Shown: positions 1 through 6,965 of the stretch, piece after piece | Numbering within the stretch: the first letter of the stretch is position 1 | Layout of the letters: the number at the start of each line of letters is the position of its first letter | From: a virus | Direction: 5' to 3' (one strand) | DNA length: 23,005 nt | IMG/VR virus record: IMGVR_UViG_3300030419_000862 | Span: 1-23,005 of that record | Notes under the pieces: generated by a model | The model's input: the letters and a program-made list of their open reading frames with translations, nothing else | Database searches by the model: none | Told to the model about the DNA's origin: nothing | Translations under genes and position numbers: made by a program

Positions 1-207
1 GCCAATAACTAAGTCAATCTTTGGCAGATCACTTCCCTTTATTTTATTAACATCTCCTAACTGAATAGTGTCAGGGTAATTTTTGTTTGTGATAGAAATT
101 GCATATTTATCGATTTCCCCACTAAAGTATTTGTCTATCTTAAACCCTGCTCTTTCTAAGGCTACTCTTGCCCCTGATATACCGTCAAACAAACTTAAAA
201 CATTCAT
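1..207 (-). CDS. C5 cytosine DNA methyltransferase, N-terminal part (runs off the left edge)
   Basis: The visible 69 codons begin MNVLSLFDGISGARVALERAG, the S-adenosylmethionine-binding motif I of C5 cytosine methyltransferases (FDGISGxR), and continue with an acidic residue in FSGEIDKYA and the GDVNKI segment. The last visible residues, DLVIG, sit just before where the catalytic PC motif is expected, so catalytic competence cannot be judged here. The enzyme should transfer a methyl group to C5 of cytosine at an unknown target. The ATG is preceded by GAGAGGAAAT, a good ribosome binding site. The start overlaps the stop of the upstream 76-aa gene by ATGA, which suggests translational coupling in one leftward operon. 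In phages such enzymes usually protect DNA from host restriction or pair with a phage nuclease; that role is inference. Family assignment is confident; only the N-terminus is present. Confidence 0.88.
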   Translation of the reverse strand, partial: MNVLSLFDGISGARVALERAGFKIDKYFSGEIDKYAISITNKNYPDTIQLGDVNKIKGSDLPKIDLVIG

Positions 208-434
208 ATTTCCTCTCTTTCTAGCCATGTTTTAACATAAAATTTAAAGTTGTGTATTATTTTGTTTTGGTGTGTTGCCGCCTCTGTTTTGTCTATCATA
301 CCATTTCTCATAACAAAGTTGTTTGCAGTTTTGTCTATTGCAGTTAAAAACAACTGAAGTTGTATGTGTTCAGGGACATCATCTAAGTCTACATCTAATT
401 TAATAATTGATTTTTTTCTTTTTTGAAATGTCAC
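204..434 (-). CDS. Hypothetical protein, 76 aa, GTG start
   Basis: This small protein has no family I recognise. It begins with a basic stretch (TFQKRKKSIIK), has an acidic segment (DVDLDDVPEH) and ends in a probably helical region. No cysteines, signal peptide or membrane segment are visible. The start is GTG rather than ATG, supported by AGGGAGG about eight bases upstream. Its stop overlaps the methyltransferase start by ATGA, so the two are probably translated together and it may be a partner or regulator of that enzyme (inference). Its first 35 bases overlap the 3' end of the 52-aa ORF read in another frame. Confidence 0.7.
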   Translation of the reverse strand: MTFQKRKKSIIKLDVDLDDVPEHIQLQLFLTAIDKTANNFVMRNGMIDKTEAATHQNKIIHNFKFYVKTWLEREEI

Positions 435-558
435 TTTCTTTTTCCTCCCTGTTTTTAACTTCCCAAAAATGTAATACCCATTTGTCAGTACAAATTTTCT
501 TTTGTCCTTCTAGGTTGTGTCTGTACCCGTTGTAAAATTGTTTAGGATTTAGTTTCAT
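400..558 (-). CDS. Hypothetical small protein, 52 aa, overlapping both neighbours
   Basis: An ATG at 558 opens a 52-codon frame starting MKLNPKQFYNGYRHNLEG and ending in a lysine-rich tail (KKKKINY). It fills the only non-coding gap in the leftward operon. It overlaps the end of the nuclease gene by 17 bases and the start of the 76-aa gene by 35 bases. The residue mix (several W, Y, H, and one C) is like that of a real protein rather than a chance frame. The ribosome binding site is only a purine-rich GAAGAAAG-type stretch, so it may depend on coupling to the preceding gene. Function unknown. The alternative is a chance open frame with the 434-542 gap simply non-coding. Confidence 0.5.
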   Translation of the reverse strand: MKLNPKQFYNGYRHNLEGQKKICTDKWVLHFWEVKNREEKESDISKKKKINY

Positions 559-1069
559 TTTCTTCTCTTTCTTCTTTGAATTTGTCTAATTGGTTTTGAA
601 ATATGTTGTAATGATCTACAGGGGAGACAAATCCGTTTGAATGTTGTGTTCCTTTCTTGTAAAACACCGCCTTGTCCCAAAAATCTTTGTGACTTATGTA
701 CCCTGCTAGGTAAACATCCTGTATGTCTCTCAAATTGTTTTCGTTACAATGTACAGAAACAAAGAAATAATAATCGGGTTTTTGGTGTTTACTTGTTTTT
801 GCAATAGACCATTCGTAATCGTCTCTTAATTCAAACTTGTGTAGTTTAGATTTGACTTCTACTTTGTATTTACCTATGGTCAGGTCATTGTTGTAAAAGT
901 TTTCTGTGTCTTTTAATAAATTTTTAAAATGATTCTTGACTGCGTATTCTCCTAAAAGTCCTGCCCATTGTCTCTGTCCTTCTGTAAAAGAATCTTTTAG
1001 TGCTCCTATTTTTTCCGAATCAATAATTGCCTGCCTAAGCATACTGTCATCATGGTATAAAGTAATCAT
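542..1069 (-). CDS. PD-(D/E)XK-superfamily nuclease, 175 aa
   Basis: The frame can be extended upstream to 1135, but the ATG at 1069 is preferred. It follows GGAGGGGATT, an almost perfect Shine-Dalgarno site, and overlaps the stop of the upstream membrane-protein gene by ATGA. From this start the protein shows a PD-(D/E)XK core: E41 in GLLGEYAV on a helix, D62 in NNDLTIG, then E71-V-K73 in YKVEVKSK, followed by a strand KPDYYFFVSVHC. This is the arrangement of Mg2+-dependent DNA endonucleases, which include restriction enzymes, recombination nucleases and resolvases. The substrate cannot be told from the sequence. The operon also carries a C5 methyltransferase, so a restriction-modification-like pairing or a DNA-metabolism role are both possible. 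The fold call is fairly firm; the role is open. Confidence 0.72.
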   Translation of the reverse strand: MITLYHDDSMLRQAIIDSEKIGALKDSFTEGQRQWAGLLGEYAVKNHFKNLLKDTENFYNNDLTIGKYKVEVKSKLHKFELRDDYEWSIAKTSKHQKPDYYFFVSVHCNENNLRDIQDVYLAGYISHKDFWDKAVFYKKGTQHSNGFVSPVDHYNIFQNQLDKFKEEREENETKS

Positions 1070-1191
1070 AATCCCCTCCAATGATTTATAGCCATAGTGA
1101 CTATATATCCTACCCAAACTAAAAGTCCAATCCACAATGTAATCCTTGGATAGAAAGAATTAAATTTTTTTCTTTTTTTTCTTTTTTTCAT
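1066..1191 (-). CDS. Small single-pass membrane protein, 41 aa
   Basis: An ATG at 1191 with AAGGG about eight bases upstream opens a 41-codon frame. The N-terminus is extremely basic (MKKRKKRKKF). It is followed by one hydrophobic helix around residues 18-34 (TLWIGLLVWVGYIVTMA) and a short tail NHWRGL. Positive-inside topology predicts the lysine-rich end in the cytoplasm. The stop codon overlaps the nuclease start by ATGA, strong evidence that it is translated and coupled to it. It is the first gene of the leftward operon. Phage proteins of this size and shape include small lysis accessories, superinfection-exclusion proteins and toxin-like peptides; I cannot choose among them. No family recognised. 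Confidence 0.72.
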   Translation of the reverse strand: MKKRKKRKKFNSFYPRITLWIGLLVWVGYIVTMAINHWRGL

Positions 1192-1208
1192 CTGTTGCCC
1201 TTTTTGTC

Positions 1209-1240
1209 GGGACTACCAAGATTTGACCCTTAGTAGCCCC
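1209..1240 (-). promoter_or_regulatory. Imperfect hairpin upstream of the membrane-protein gene
   Basis: GGGACTAC (1209-1216) can pair with GTAGCCCC (1233-1240) at seven of eight positions around a 16-base loop. On the leftward transcript it ends 17 bases before the start codon, with the ribosome binding site between. There is no T-run after it on either strand, so it does not look like an intrinsic terminator. A 5'-leader structure affecting translation or mRNA stability is possible. Confidence 0.35.
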
Positions 1241-1289
1241 TGAATAGTTAATCAGCGGTAAGTATCGCCTGCCTCATACTTTCTACCTG

Positions 1290-1308
1290 AGTGTTAGAAA
1301 CTAACACT
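1290..1308. promoter_or_regulatory. 19-bp operator-like palindrome
   Basis: AGTGTTAGAAACTAACACT is a perfect inverted repeat of 8 bp around AAA. Symmetric sites of this size are typical binding sites for dimeric repressors. The half-site GTGTTA recurs at 1345, 1590 and, inverted, 1614. It lies about 100 bp upstream of the leftward operon and could control it. No repressor gene is visible in the window. Confidence 0.45.
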
Positions 1309-1394
1309 AGTACCATAGACTTGTTAGACAAAGCTTACTTAAGCGTGTTAAGCTAGGAAAAGGCTAATTAACTAAATTAATATTTTTGCTATAA

Positions 1395-1414
1395 GCCCCC
1401 CTACCCCCCGCAGG
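1395..1414. other. Isolated C-rich tract
   Basis: GCCCCCCTACCCCCCGCAGG is a GC-rich block with two runs of six C separated by TA, set in very AT-rich DNA about 250 bp before the small terminase gene. A candidate landmark for a packaging (cos/pac) site, or an element able to form G-rich structures on the other strand. No function can be shown from sequence alone. Confidence 0.3.
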
Positions 1415-1589
1415 AGATAAAAAGTTTTTGCTATTGAGTATGCCCGTTCTCTGCTGACTCTTCTAAGACAGAGATTAATAATTATTTTGTAAGTTTGGGC
1501 TATTACTTTACAGATACTCTACCGTCCCTGCCCGTTTTTTCTAAGACTTACCGCAAAATAGTTCTACGACATAATCGCTATTGGTCAAG

Positions 1590-1628
1590 GTGTTAGGTCT
1601 TGTAAAAAGAAGCTTAACACACTATGAT
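1590..1628 (+). promoter_or_regulatory. Candidate rightward promoter flanked by operator-like half-sites
   Basis: TTGTAA (1600-1605) and TATGAT (1623-1628) are separated by 17 bp and match the sigma70 -35 and -10 boxes at four and five of six positions. Transcription would start near 1635, leaving a leader of about 30 bases before the small terminase ATG. GTGTTAG (1590-1596) abuts the -35 box and the inverted TTAACAC (1614-1620) lies in the spacer. A factor binding these, as at 1290-1308, would block the promoter. Confidence 0.42.
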
Positions 1629-1663
1629 AAGTATCGTACATTATTTAAAAACCTTTGTCAAAC

Positions 1664-2131
1664 ATGGTTCAAAAAAAGACAACAATAGAAAGGCAAAAAG
1701 AATTTTTACAGGCTTACGCTGAGATAGGAACTATTATGGGAGCATGTAATTCTATAGGACTTGCAAGAAGTACTTTACAAGGGTGGAGAGACAATAATAT
1801 TTCATTTAAAGAACAATTTGAAACTGCAAGAAGTCAGTTTGTAGAATTACTTGAAGGGTACGCACACACTTTGGTTTCAGAAATGGCAAAAAACAAAGAT
1901 TACAAGGCAAATCCCACTTTGTTGTTGGCACTTCTTAACGCAAACAACCCAAGTAAATACAGAAGATTTGACTCAGGAGGAGGAGACCCCGCAAAAGAAT
2001 TAATGCAGGAGTTCAGACAACAAGTCAGAGACGCAGCTAAAGAAAAACAAAAACCAAAAAAAACTCAATCTTTTGAAAACGAAGTAGAAAATTTATTGAA
2101 GGATAAAGGAATTGTTAGAGACTCAGAATAA
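1664..2131 (+). CDS. terS: Terminase small subunit, 155 aa
   Basis: The small terminase recognises the packaging site and recruits the large subunit. Residues from about 8 to 55 form a helix-turn-helix-type region (ERQKEFLQAYAEIGTIMGAC, then IGLARSTLQGWRD) like that in many TerS proteins. A central helical region for oligomerisation follows, then a lysine/glutamine-rich C-terminal tail that usually contacts the large subunit. The ATG at 1664 is chosen over an in-frame TTG at 1655; neither has a convincing Shine-Dalgarno site, which is unusual in this window. The gene overlaps the large subunit by 20 bases. The assignment rests on the HTH, the size and the position immediately before the large terminase. 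Confidence 0.8.
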   Translation: MVQKKTTIERQKEFLQAYAEIGTIMGACNSIGLARSTLQGWRDNNISFKEQFETARSQFVELLEGYAHTLVSEMAKNKDYKANPTLLLALLNANNPSKYRRFDSGGGDPAKELMQEFRQQVRDAAKEKQKPKKTQSFENEVENLLKDKGIVRDSE

Positions 2132-3467
2132 ACAAAGACTAACTAAGATTAAAGAATTTATTTGGAACAAAGTAGATTTTAAACCTACTGAATTACAGAA
2201 ACCTATTTTATATTCTGACAAACGATATATCCTTGTAGCAGGAGGAGAACAGGCAGGTAAAAGTATGATTGCAAGTAAGTATTTACTTTCAAGAGTGTTT
2301 GATACTGAAGGAGCAGGGTTATATTGGTTGGTAGCTGCTGATTACAATAGAACAAGAGCAGAATACGAATATTTAGTACAGGACTTTGCGACTCTTGGAG
2401 TTTTGAAAAAAGCTTCAAAAAGAGTAGACCCTGCAAGAATAGAGCTTGCAGACGGTACTGTTATAGAAACCAAATCTGCAAAAGACCCCCGTACACTTGC
2501 TATGAAAGCCCCTGACGGTATTATTGGGTGTGAGGCAAGTCAGTTAGACTTAGATACTTTTTTCAGACTAAGAGGTAGAACGGCCCCTAAAAAAGGGTGG
2601 TTATTTTTATCAGGAACTTTTGAAGGGTCACTAGGTTGGTATCCACAGACTTATCTTGCATGGCAACACGGGTCTAGTGATGAACAATCTTATTCTCTCC
2701 CTTCTTATTCTAACACTCACTTATATAAAGGTGGTAAAGACGACCCTGAAATTATAAAACTTAAAAACGCTTCTTCAGATGATTTCTTTATGGAAAGAAT
2801 AGAAGGTATACCCTCTCCTCCTATTGGACAGGTATTCCCTGAATTTAGAGCAGATATTCATGTTAGAGAATTAGAATATGTAGAAGGACACCCTGTTCAT
2901 ATATGGATAGATCATGGTTATGCTTCAGCTTATGCCTGCATGATAGTACAAATATTTGACGATCATGTTTTGGTAATTGACGAAATATACGAACAACAAC
3001 TTATCACAGAAGAGATAATAGAGATAGCAAAACACAGACCTTGGTGGAAAGATGTACAATACGGAGTAACAGACATAGCAGGGTATCAACATCAGGCAAT
3101 GCCTGCGGTTGCAGAACTGTGGTTAGATCAGGCGGGGTTGTATATGACAGGAGAAAAGATTAAAATAAATGACGGTACTGAACGATTGAAGTCGGCATTA
3201 AAAATCGACCCTGTTACAAAAGAACCAAGATTGGTAGTAGACCCTAGATGTAAAGGATTACTTTCAGAGTTCGGAGCAGGGCCAAATCCGTTTGACGGAC
3301 AGACCAAAGTTTACAAATGGAAAACGGACAGAGACGGTAACATAGTTGGAAGTCAACCTGAAGATAAATACAATCACGGTGTAAAAGCTTTAATTTATGG
3401 GTTGATTAATCAATTCGGTTATGGTCATATTGAAAATAGAAATACTATCAGAGTTAAAAGGTGGTAA
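2112..3467 (+). CDS. terL: Terminase large subunit (packaging ATPase and nuclease), 451 aa
   Basis: The motor that pumps phage DNA into the prohead and cuts it. The ATPase domain has a Walker A loop GGEQAGKS (residues 44-51), a Walker B-like strand DGIIGCEAS with the catalytic glutamate at about 141, and a coupling motif LFLSGTF (164-170). The C-terminal RNase H-fold nuclease has acidic residues at D267 (IWIDHGY), D290/E291 (VIDEIYE) and D321 (GVTDIAG), with NHGVKAL near residue 421 as the last conserved motif. The start is TTG at 2112, inside the end of the small-subunit gene, with AAGGAT upstream. The next methionine lies beyond the Walker A loop, so the TTG start or one very near it must be used. 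Length is typical of the family and all motifs appear intact. Confidence 0.95.
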   Translation: MLETQNKQRLTKIKEFIWNKVDFKPTELQKPILYSDKRYILVAGGEQAGKSMIASKYLLSRVFDTEGAGLYWLVAADYNRTRAEYEYLVQDFATLGVLKKASKRVDPARIELADGTVIETKSAKDPRTLAMKAPDGIIGCEASQLDLDTFFRLRGRTAPKKGWLFLSGTFEGSLGWYPQTYLAWQHGSSDEQSYSLPSYSNTHLYKGGKDDPEIIKLKNASSDDFFMERIEGIPSPPIGQVFPEFRADIHVRELEYVEGHPVHIWIDHGYASAYACMIVQIFDDHVLVIDEIYEQQLITEEIIEIAKHRPWWKDVQYGVTDIAGYQHQAMPAVAELWLDQAGLYMTGEKIKINDGTERLKSALKIDPVTKEPRLVVDPRCKGLLSEFGAGPNPFDGQTKVYKWKTDRDGNIVGSQPEDKYNHGVKALIYGLINQFGYGHIENRNTIRVKRW

Positions 3468-3471
3468 ATAA

Positions 3472-5253
3472 ATGGCTCGTAAAAAAAGACTTACAGCTAA
3501 CAGTATTATAGACAAAGTAGAAGCTCATCATGAATCAACAGAGCCTTTAAGAAGGCGAATGGAAGAAGACTTTCAACTTTACACTCTTGAGCCTTATGAC
3601 GCAGGAGACGGATTTCAGTCTTACACATCCAACGAACCAAGCACATTTGCTGACAAAGTTATAGATTATTTGGTGGGAAGTGAAATGGTAATTAGAGTAC
3701 CTAACACATCTGCTGACCAAGAACAAAGAGAAGCTAATAACATGAAAGAAAAATTCATGTTAGGAGTTTTAAAGTCTGCAAACGAAAGACAAAAAATGTC
3801 GTTAAAACCCTCTATCAAAGATGTTCTTTCTTGGCAAATTGCAATAAGAGGTTGGTTCGCAGGAAGAAGTCTGTTGACAAAAGACCCTAATGGAAAAACT
3901 GTTGTAGACATTACACCTTGGGACGCACTTCATACTTATTGGGGCACTTCAGACAACGGACTTGAATGGGCGTGTTACAGAATTAGAAAATCAAAAACTG
4001 ACATTGAACAATCTTATAATGTCAGACTAGACGGAAGTATGCACCCAAACGAAGATTATATTAATATTTACGACTATTACGACAGAGAAGTAAACATGGT
4101 TGTTCTTGAAAACGGAAGAGTAGTTAAGAAGGCCACACCTCACGGGTCTCCAAGAGTTCCCGTATTTATAGCCCCTGTAGGGTCAACACCTTTGGTTCAG
4201 GCATTAAACGAACAAGGTGTTACTATTACTGACACCATTGCAGACATGGGCGAAAGCGTGTTTAAACACAATCGCGAAGGTTACGAAAAACATAACTTTA
4301 TGATGAGTGTTATGTTAGAACTTACAGCTCGTGCTAGAAAACAAGGAATGAAAATTATATCAAGAGACGGTAGCAAGACACTAGACGAAGACCCTTACAA
4401 AGAAGGTACTGAAATATCTCTTGCACAGGGAGAAGATGTACAACCACTAGGCATGTTAGAAGCGGCTAGGGAAACAGGTGCGTATATGTCAATGATTTCG
4501 GGAGAAATGCAAAGAGGAGGGTTTCCTCATAGTATTTACGGAGATTTACCGTTTCAGTTATCAGGGTTTGCAATCAACACATTAAGACAGGGAATAACAG
4601 GAGTTATACAACCTAGGCTTAGTTCGTTGGAAGAAGCATTTAAACAAGCCCTTATGTTAATATGCGATCAATATGTCACAGGAGCTTTTGCTTCTATGGA
4701 GTTGTCAGGACAAGATATGAACAGACAATACTTTAAAGAAGAAATAACTCCCGAAACTGTAGAAATGGCAGGGGACATGGATTTAAGTTTGGTAGGACAA
4801 CTACCACAAGACGATATGTCAAAGATGAGCATGGCTCAAATAGCAAGAGACGGACAGACTCCGTTGTTGCCTGACATATATATTAGAGACAGAATCCTCG
4901 GACTACAAGATACTGATGAAATTGACGCCGCTATTAAAGAACAACAAGGAGAAAGAGTTTTACCTGAAGCAACCCTACTTGGAATGGTACAGGCTGCTGA
5001 AAGAAGAGGTAGAGACGACTTGGCTCAAATTTATTTAGGAGAATTGATGTTTGTGTTGCAATCAAAATTAATGCAAAGACAACAGGCAATGCAGCAAATG
5101 CAACCACAACCTCCGCAACCAAACGGAACTAGAGGAATAGACCCAAGAGCTATGCCTAACGCTATGACGGGAGCTCCACCACCAACACCTACACCACCAC
5201 AAGGAATGGTAGCCCCAAACACGCCTAGACCAAACGCTAGAAATAACAGATAA
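3472..5253 (+). CDS. Portal protein, 593 aa
   Basis: The portal forms the dodecameric ring at one capsid vertex through which DNA enters and leaves. The call rests on its place directly after the large terminase, the length, and portal-like sequence: a helical N-terminal wing (ADKVIDYLVGSEMVIRVPN), a beta-rich middle (ITPWDALHTYWG, LEWACYRIRKS), and a long helical region with the SGFAINTLRQGI stretch. The last 60 residues are a proline/glutamine-rich low-complexity tail, probably disordered. The ATG follows AAGGTGG and lies four bases after the terminase stop. Confidence 0.85.
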   Translation: MARKKRLTANSIIDKVEAHHESTEPLRRRMEEDFQLYTLEPYDAGDGFQSYTSNEPSTFADKVIDYLVGSEMVIRVPNTSADQEQREANNMKEKFMLGVLKSANERQKMSLKPSIKDVLSWQIAIRGWFAGRSLLTKDPNGKTVVDITPWDALHTYWGTSDNGLEWACYRIRKSKTDIEQSYNVRLDGSMHPNEDYINIYDYYDREVNMVVLENGRVVKKATPHGSPRVPVFIAPVGSTPLVQALNEQGVTITDTIADMGESVFKHNREGYEKHNFMMSVMLELTARARKQGMKIISRDGSKTLDEDPYKEGTEISLAQGEDVQPLGMLEAARETGAYMSMISGEMQRGGFPHSIYGDLPFQLSGFAINTLRQGITGVIQPRLSSLEEAFKQALMLICDQYVTGAFASMELSGQDMNRQYFKEEITPETVEMAGDMDLSLVGQLPQDDMSKMSMAQIARDGQTPLLPDIYIRDRILGLQDTDEIDAAIKEQQGERVLPEATLLGMVQAAERRGRDDLAQIYLGELMFVLQSKLMQRQQAMQQMQPQPPQPNGTRGIDPRAMPNAMTGAPPPTPTPPQGMVAPNTPRPNARNNR

Positions 5254-5264
5254 GGAGATTTATT

Positions 5265-6587
5265 ATGGCACTTATAACATACACAGTAACCAATGCTGAC
5301 GGGACAAAGGAACAAAAATCTTTTGAGTACACCCCAAAAACTTTGGAACAAATATTTGCAGAAGCTGCAAAGCTTGCAGACGGAGAAACTTCAGGCAGAA
5401 AATTTGAAGACCGACTGTACACAGTTGCCAGCAATGAAGGTAAAGAAAAAGCAAAGTTTGATCGAATAAAAGCAGAGCTGTCGGGACAAGACGCAAATGT
5501 AACAACCACAGATGTAAGTAATTTGTTAAAAGAAGCAGAACAAAGTAACGCTTCAGGTATTAACAGAGATAAAATTATGATTAGTGTAGACGAAAAAGTT
5601 GCTAATGATAACTTTATGAGGGACATGCCTACTTTGGGTTACCCTGCGTCAGCTTGGGAAGCAAAAAATCTAGCGTCTCAAAACAAGCAAGCTGAGCTCG
5701 CAAACTTAAACGCCGCTGAAAGCAACTTGATGTCGACAGGTAATTTATTTAACACAGGCGGAGCTGCGAACATGGACATGGCTAATCTTGCAATGACTAC
5801 GAATACAGGGGGTACGAATATAGGGGGCACTAATATAGGAGAGCTAGCAATGACCACAGGTGGTGGTAATGTTGAACCTTCCGCAAACCCAACAGGGCCA
5901 CTTGGATTAGGCGATATGACAGGTGGAGGGTTGGCTTTTGACCCTACAAGTATAGCGTTACGAGACATAGGCCCTTATGATGTGTTTCAGCAATATTTAG
6001 CAACTTCTCCGTATTCTGTAGGGGCGTTGAGAAGAGCAGCGGGTTCTCAATTTGACCCGTTATATACTCAGTATGTGTTACAAGGAGCAATGCCTCAACA
6101 ACCTAATGTAGGCGAAAATCCGTTTTTAACTTTCTTGGGAGAAAGCAGACAAGTAAATCCTTACGCATACGCACAATCAATAAGAAGAGCAGGAGACATA
6201 GCAGGAATGACAGACGACCAATTTTATGACGCAGGGTTAGATCAAGATTTGAGGGCTATGGCATTAAGAAATTTCTTTACGGGAGAAAACCAAAGGGCTT
6301 ACGAATTGGCGGCAGCTAATTTACCATTCCAACAAATGGTTGGTTCTCCGTTGGCAAGAGGAGCAATAAGTAATGTTATTCAAAATATGTACGACAGATT
6401 TAGAGCTAACTATCCATTAACAACTGACGCAGGACAACCTGCAAGTTTCTTAAACTATATTAGGTCTAGGAATTTGGGAGGACTTTTTGGAACAACAGCA
6501 GACCAAGCGCTAAACCCACAATTTTCAGGTGCAGGTGGAGGAGCCCCTGCTTTGAACTTGAGTGGAATCGCAAGTGGAAATGTTTAA
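5265..6587 (+). CDS. Putative virion protein of unknown function, 440 aa
   Basis: I do not recognise a family. Residues 1 to about 140 are charged and mostly helical. A central linker (about 150-220) is rich in Gly, Thr, Asn and Met and holds short repeats such as GGTNI and LAMTT. The C-terminal 200 residues form a more ordered helical domain rich in aromatic residues and Gln (YDVFQQYLATSPYSVGALRR). No membrane helix or signal peptide is seen. The ATG follows AAGGAG, one of the strongest sites in the window, suggesting high expression. Its position between portal and giant protein in a morphogenesis operon suggests a head-neck or ejected virion component. That is an inference from context. 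Confidence 0.72.
   Translation: MALITYTVTNADGTKEQKSFEYTPKTLEQIFAEAAKLADGETSGRKFEDRLYTVASNEGKEKAKFDRIKAELSGQDANVTTTDVSNLLKEAEQSNASGINRDKIMISVDEKVANDNFMRDMPTLGYPASAWEAKNLASQNKQAELANLNAAESNLMSTGNLFNTGGAANMDMANLAMTTNTGGTNIGGTNIGELAMTTGGGNVEPSANPTGPLGLGDMTGGGLAFDPTSIALRDIGPYDVFQQYLATSPYSVGALRRAAGSQFDPLYTQYVLQGAMPQQPNVGENPFLTFLGESRQVNPYAYAQSIRRAGDIAGMTDDQFYDAGLDQDLRAMALRNFFTGENQRAYELAAANLPFQQMVGSPLARGAISNVIQNMYDRFRANYPLTTDAGQPASFLNYIRSRNLGGLFGTTADQALNPQFSGAGGGAPALNLSGIASGNV
5808..5837 (+). repeat. Tandem 15-bp repeat coding for Gly/Thr/Asn linker
   Basis: GGGGGTACGAATATA (5808-5822) is followed by GGGGGCACTAATATA (5823-5837), 13 of 15 bases identical. They encode consecutive GGTNI units in the low-complexity linker of the 440-aa protein. 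Likely arose by slippage. Confidence 0.6.
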
Positions 6588-6596
6588 GGAGTAATT

Positions 6597-6965
6597 ATGG
6601 CAACACCGTTTATGTCTACTAACACATTTGATATAACAAATCCATTTTCAAATATATTGGAAGAACTTCCACAGGCGGCTTATTACTCAAGCCCTGCAGG
6701 ACAATCTTTTGCAAGACAATCTCCGAAGCAAAGAAGTTTTTTTGAAAATCAATTTCAAAATATATACAACTCATACTTAGGGGCACTAGGAGCTCAGATA
6801 AGAGAAGGTGGTTTACCAACTTTAAGATTACAAGATTACTTGGAAACTACGAATCCTTATACGGGAACAGACTTGTTTAGTTCTAGGTATCAAGCACAAA
6901 CCCCTGCACAAAGGGGAGATTACACTTCATATATCGCACCTAGAACAAGGTTTATGTATTACTGA
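6597..6965 (+). CDS. Hypothetical structural-operon protein, 122 aa
   Basis: A short protein without a recognised family. It is rich in Ser, Tyr, Gln and Phe (YYSSPAGQSFARQSPKQRSFF) and has no charged clusters, membrane segment or metal site. The composition resembles the C-terminal half of the preceding 440-aa protein (YNSYLGALGAQ, LRLQDYL), so the two may be distant relatives or interact. The ATG follows AAGGAG. Its TGA stop shares one base with the giant gene's ATG (TGATG), so the giant protein is probably translated by re-initiation. Likely a virion protein, from context only. Confidence 0.68.
   Translation: MATPFMSTNTFDITNPFSNILEELPQAAYYSSPAGQSFARQSPKQRSFFENQFQNIYNSYLGALGAQIREGGLPTLRLQDYLETTNPYTGTDLFSSRYQAQTPAQRGDYTSYIAPRTRFMYY

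Larger units (their letters stand above)
1192..1663. other. Divergent non-coding control region
   Basis: These 472 bases separate the leftward operon from the rightward packaging operon. I found no tRNA, and no ORF with both a good start and a plausible length. The region holds a hairpin next to the leftward start, a 19-bp palindrome, repeated GTGTTA(A/G) motifs, a C-rich tract, a short inverted repeat TCTCTG/CAGAGA (1448-1474) and a candidate rightward promoter, each described separately. Its position directly before the small terminase gene is where many phages keep their packaging initiation site. Confidence 0.7.

Noticed and set aside
1070-1135. Upstream extension of the nuclease gene to an ATG at 1135
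   Set aside because: This stretch is fully covered by the membrane-protein gene in another frame, and the ATG at 1069 has a near-perfect ribosome binding site and an ATGA overlap.
1429-1458. Nine-codon TTG-started ORF after AGGAG near 1412
   Set aside because: Too short, with a long spacer from the site and no supporting context; it is more likely chance in the control region.
1192-1663. tRNA gene in the divergent region
   Set aside because: I looked for acceptor-stem pairing with a T-loop GTTCRA motif at tRNA spacing on both strands and found none; the GGGACTAC/GTAGCCCC pairing spans only 32 bases.
5031-5626. Long minus-strand ORFs opposite the portal and 440-aa genes
   Set aside because: They mirror the codon bias of real plus-strand genes and have low-complexity or hydrophobic shadow sequences.
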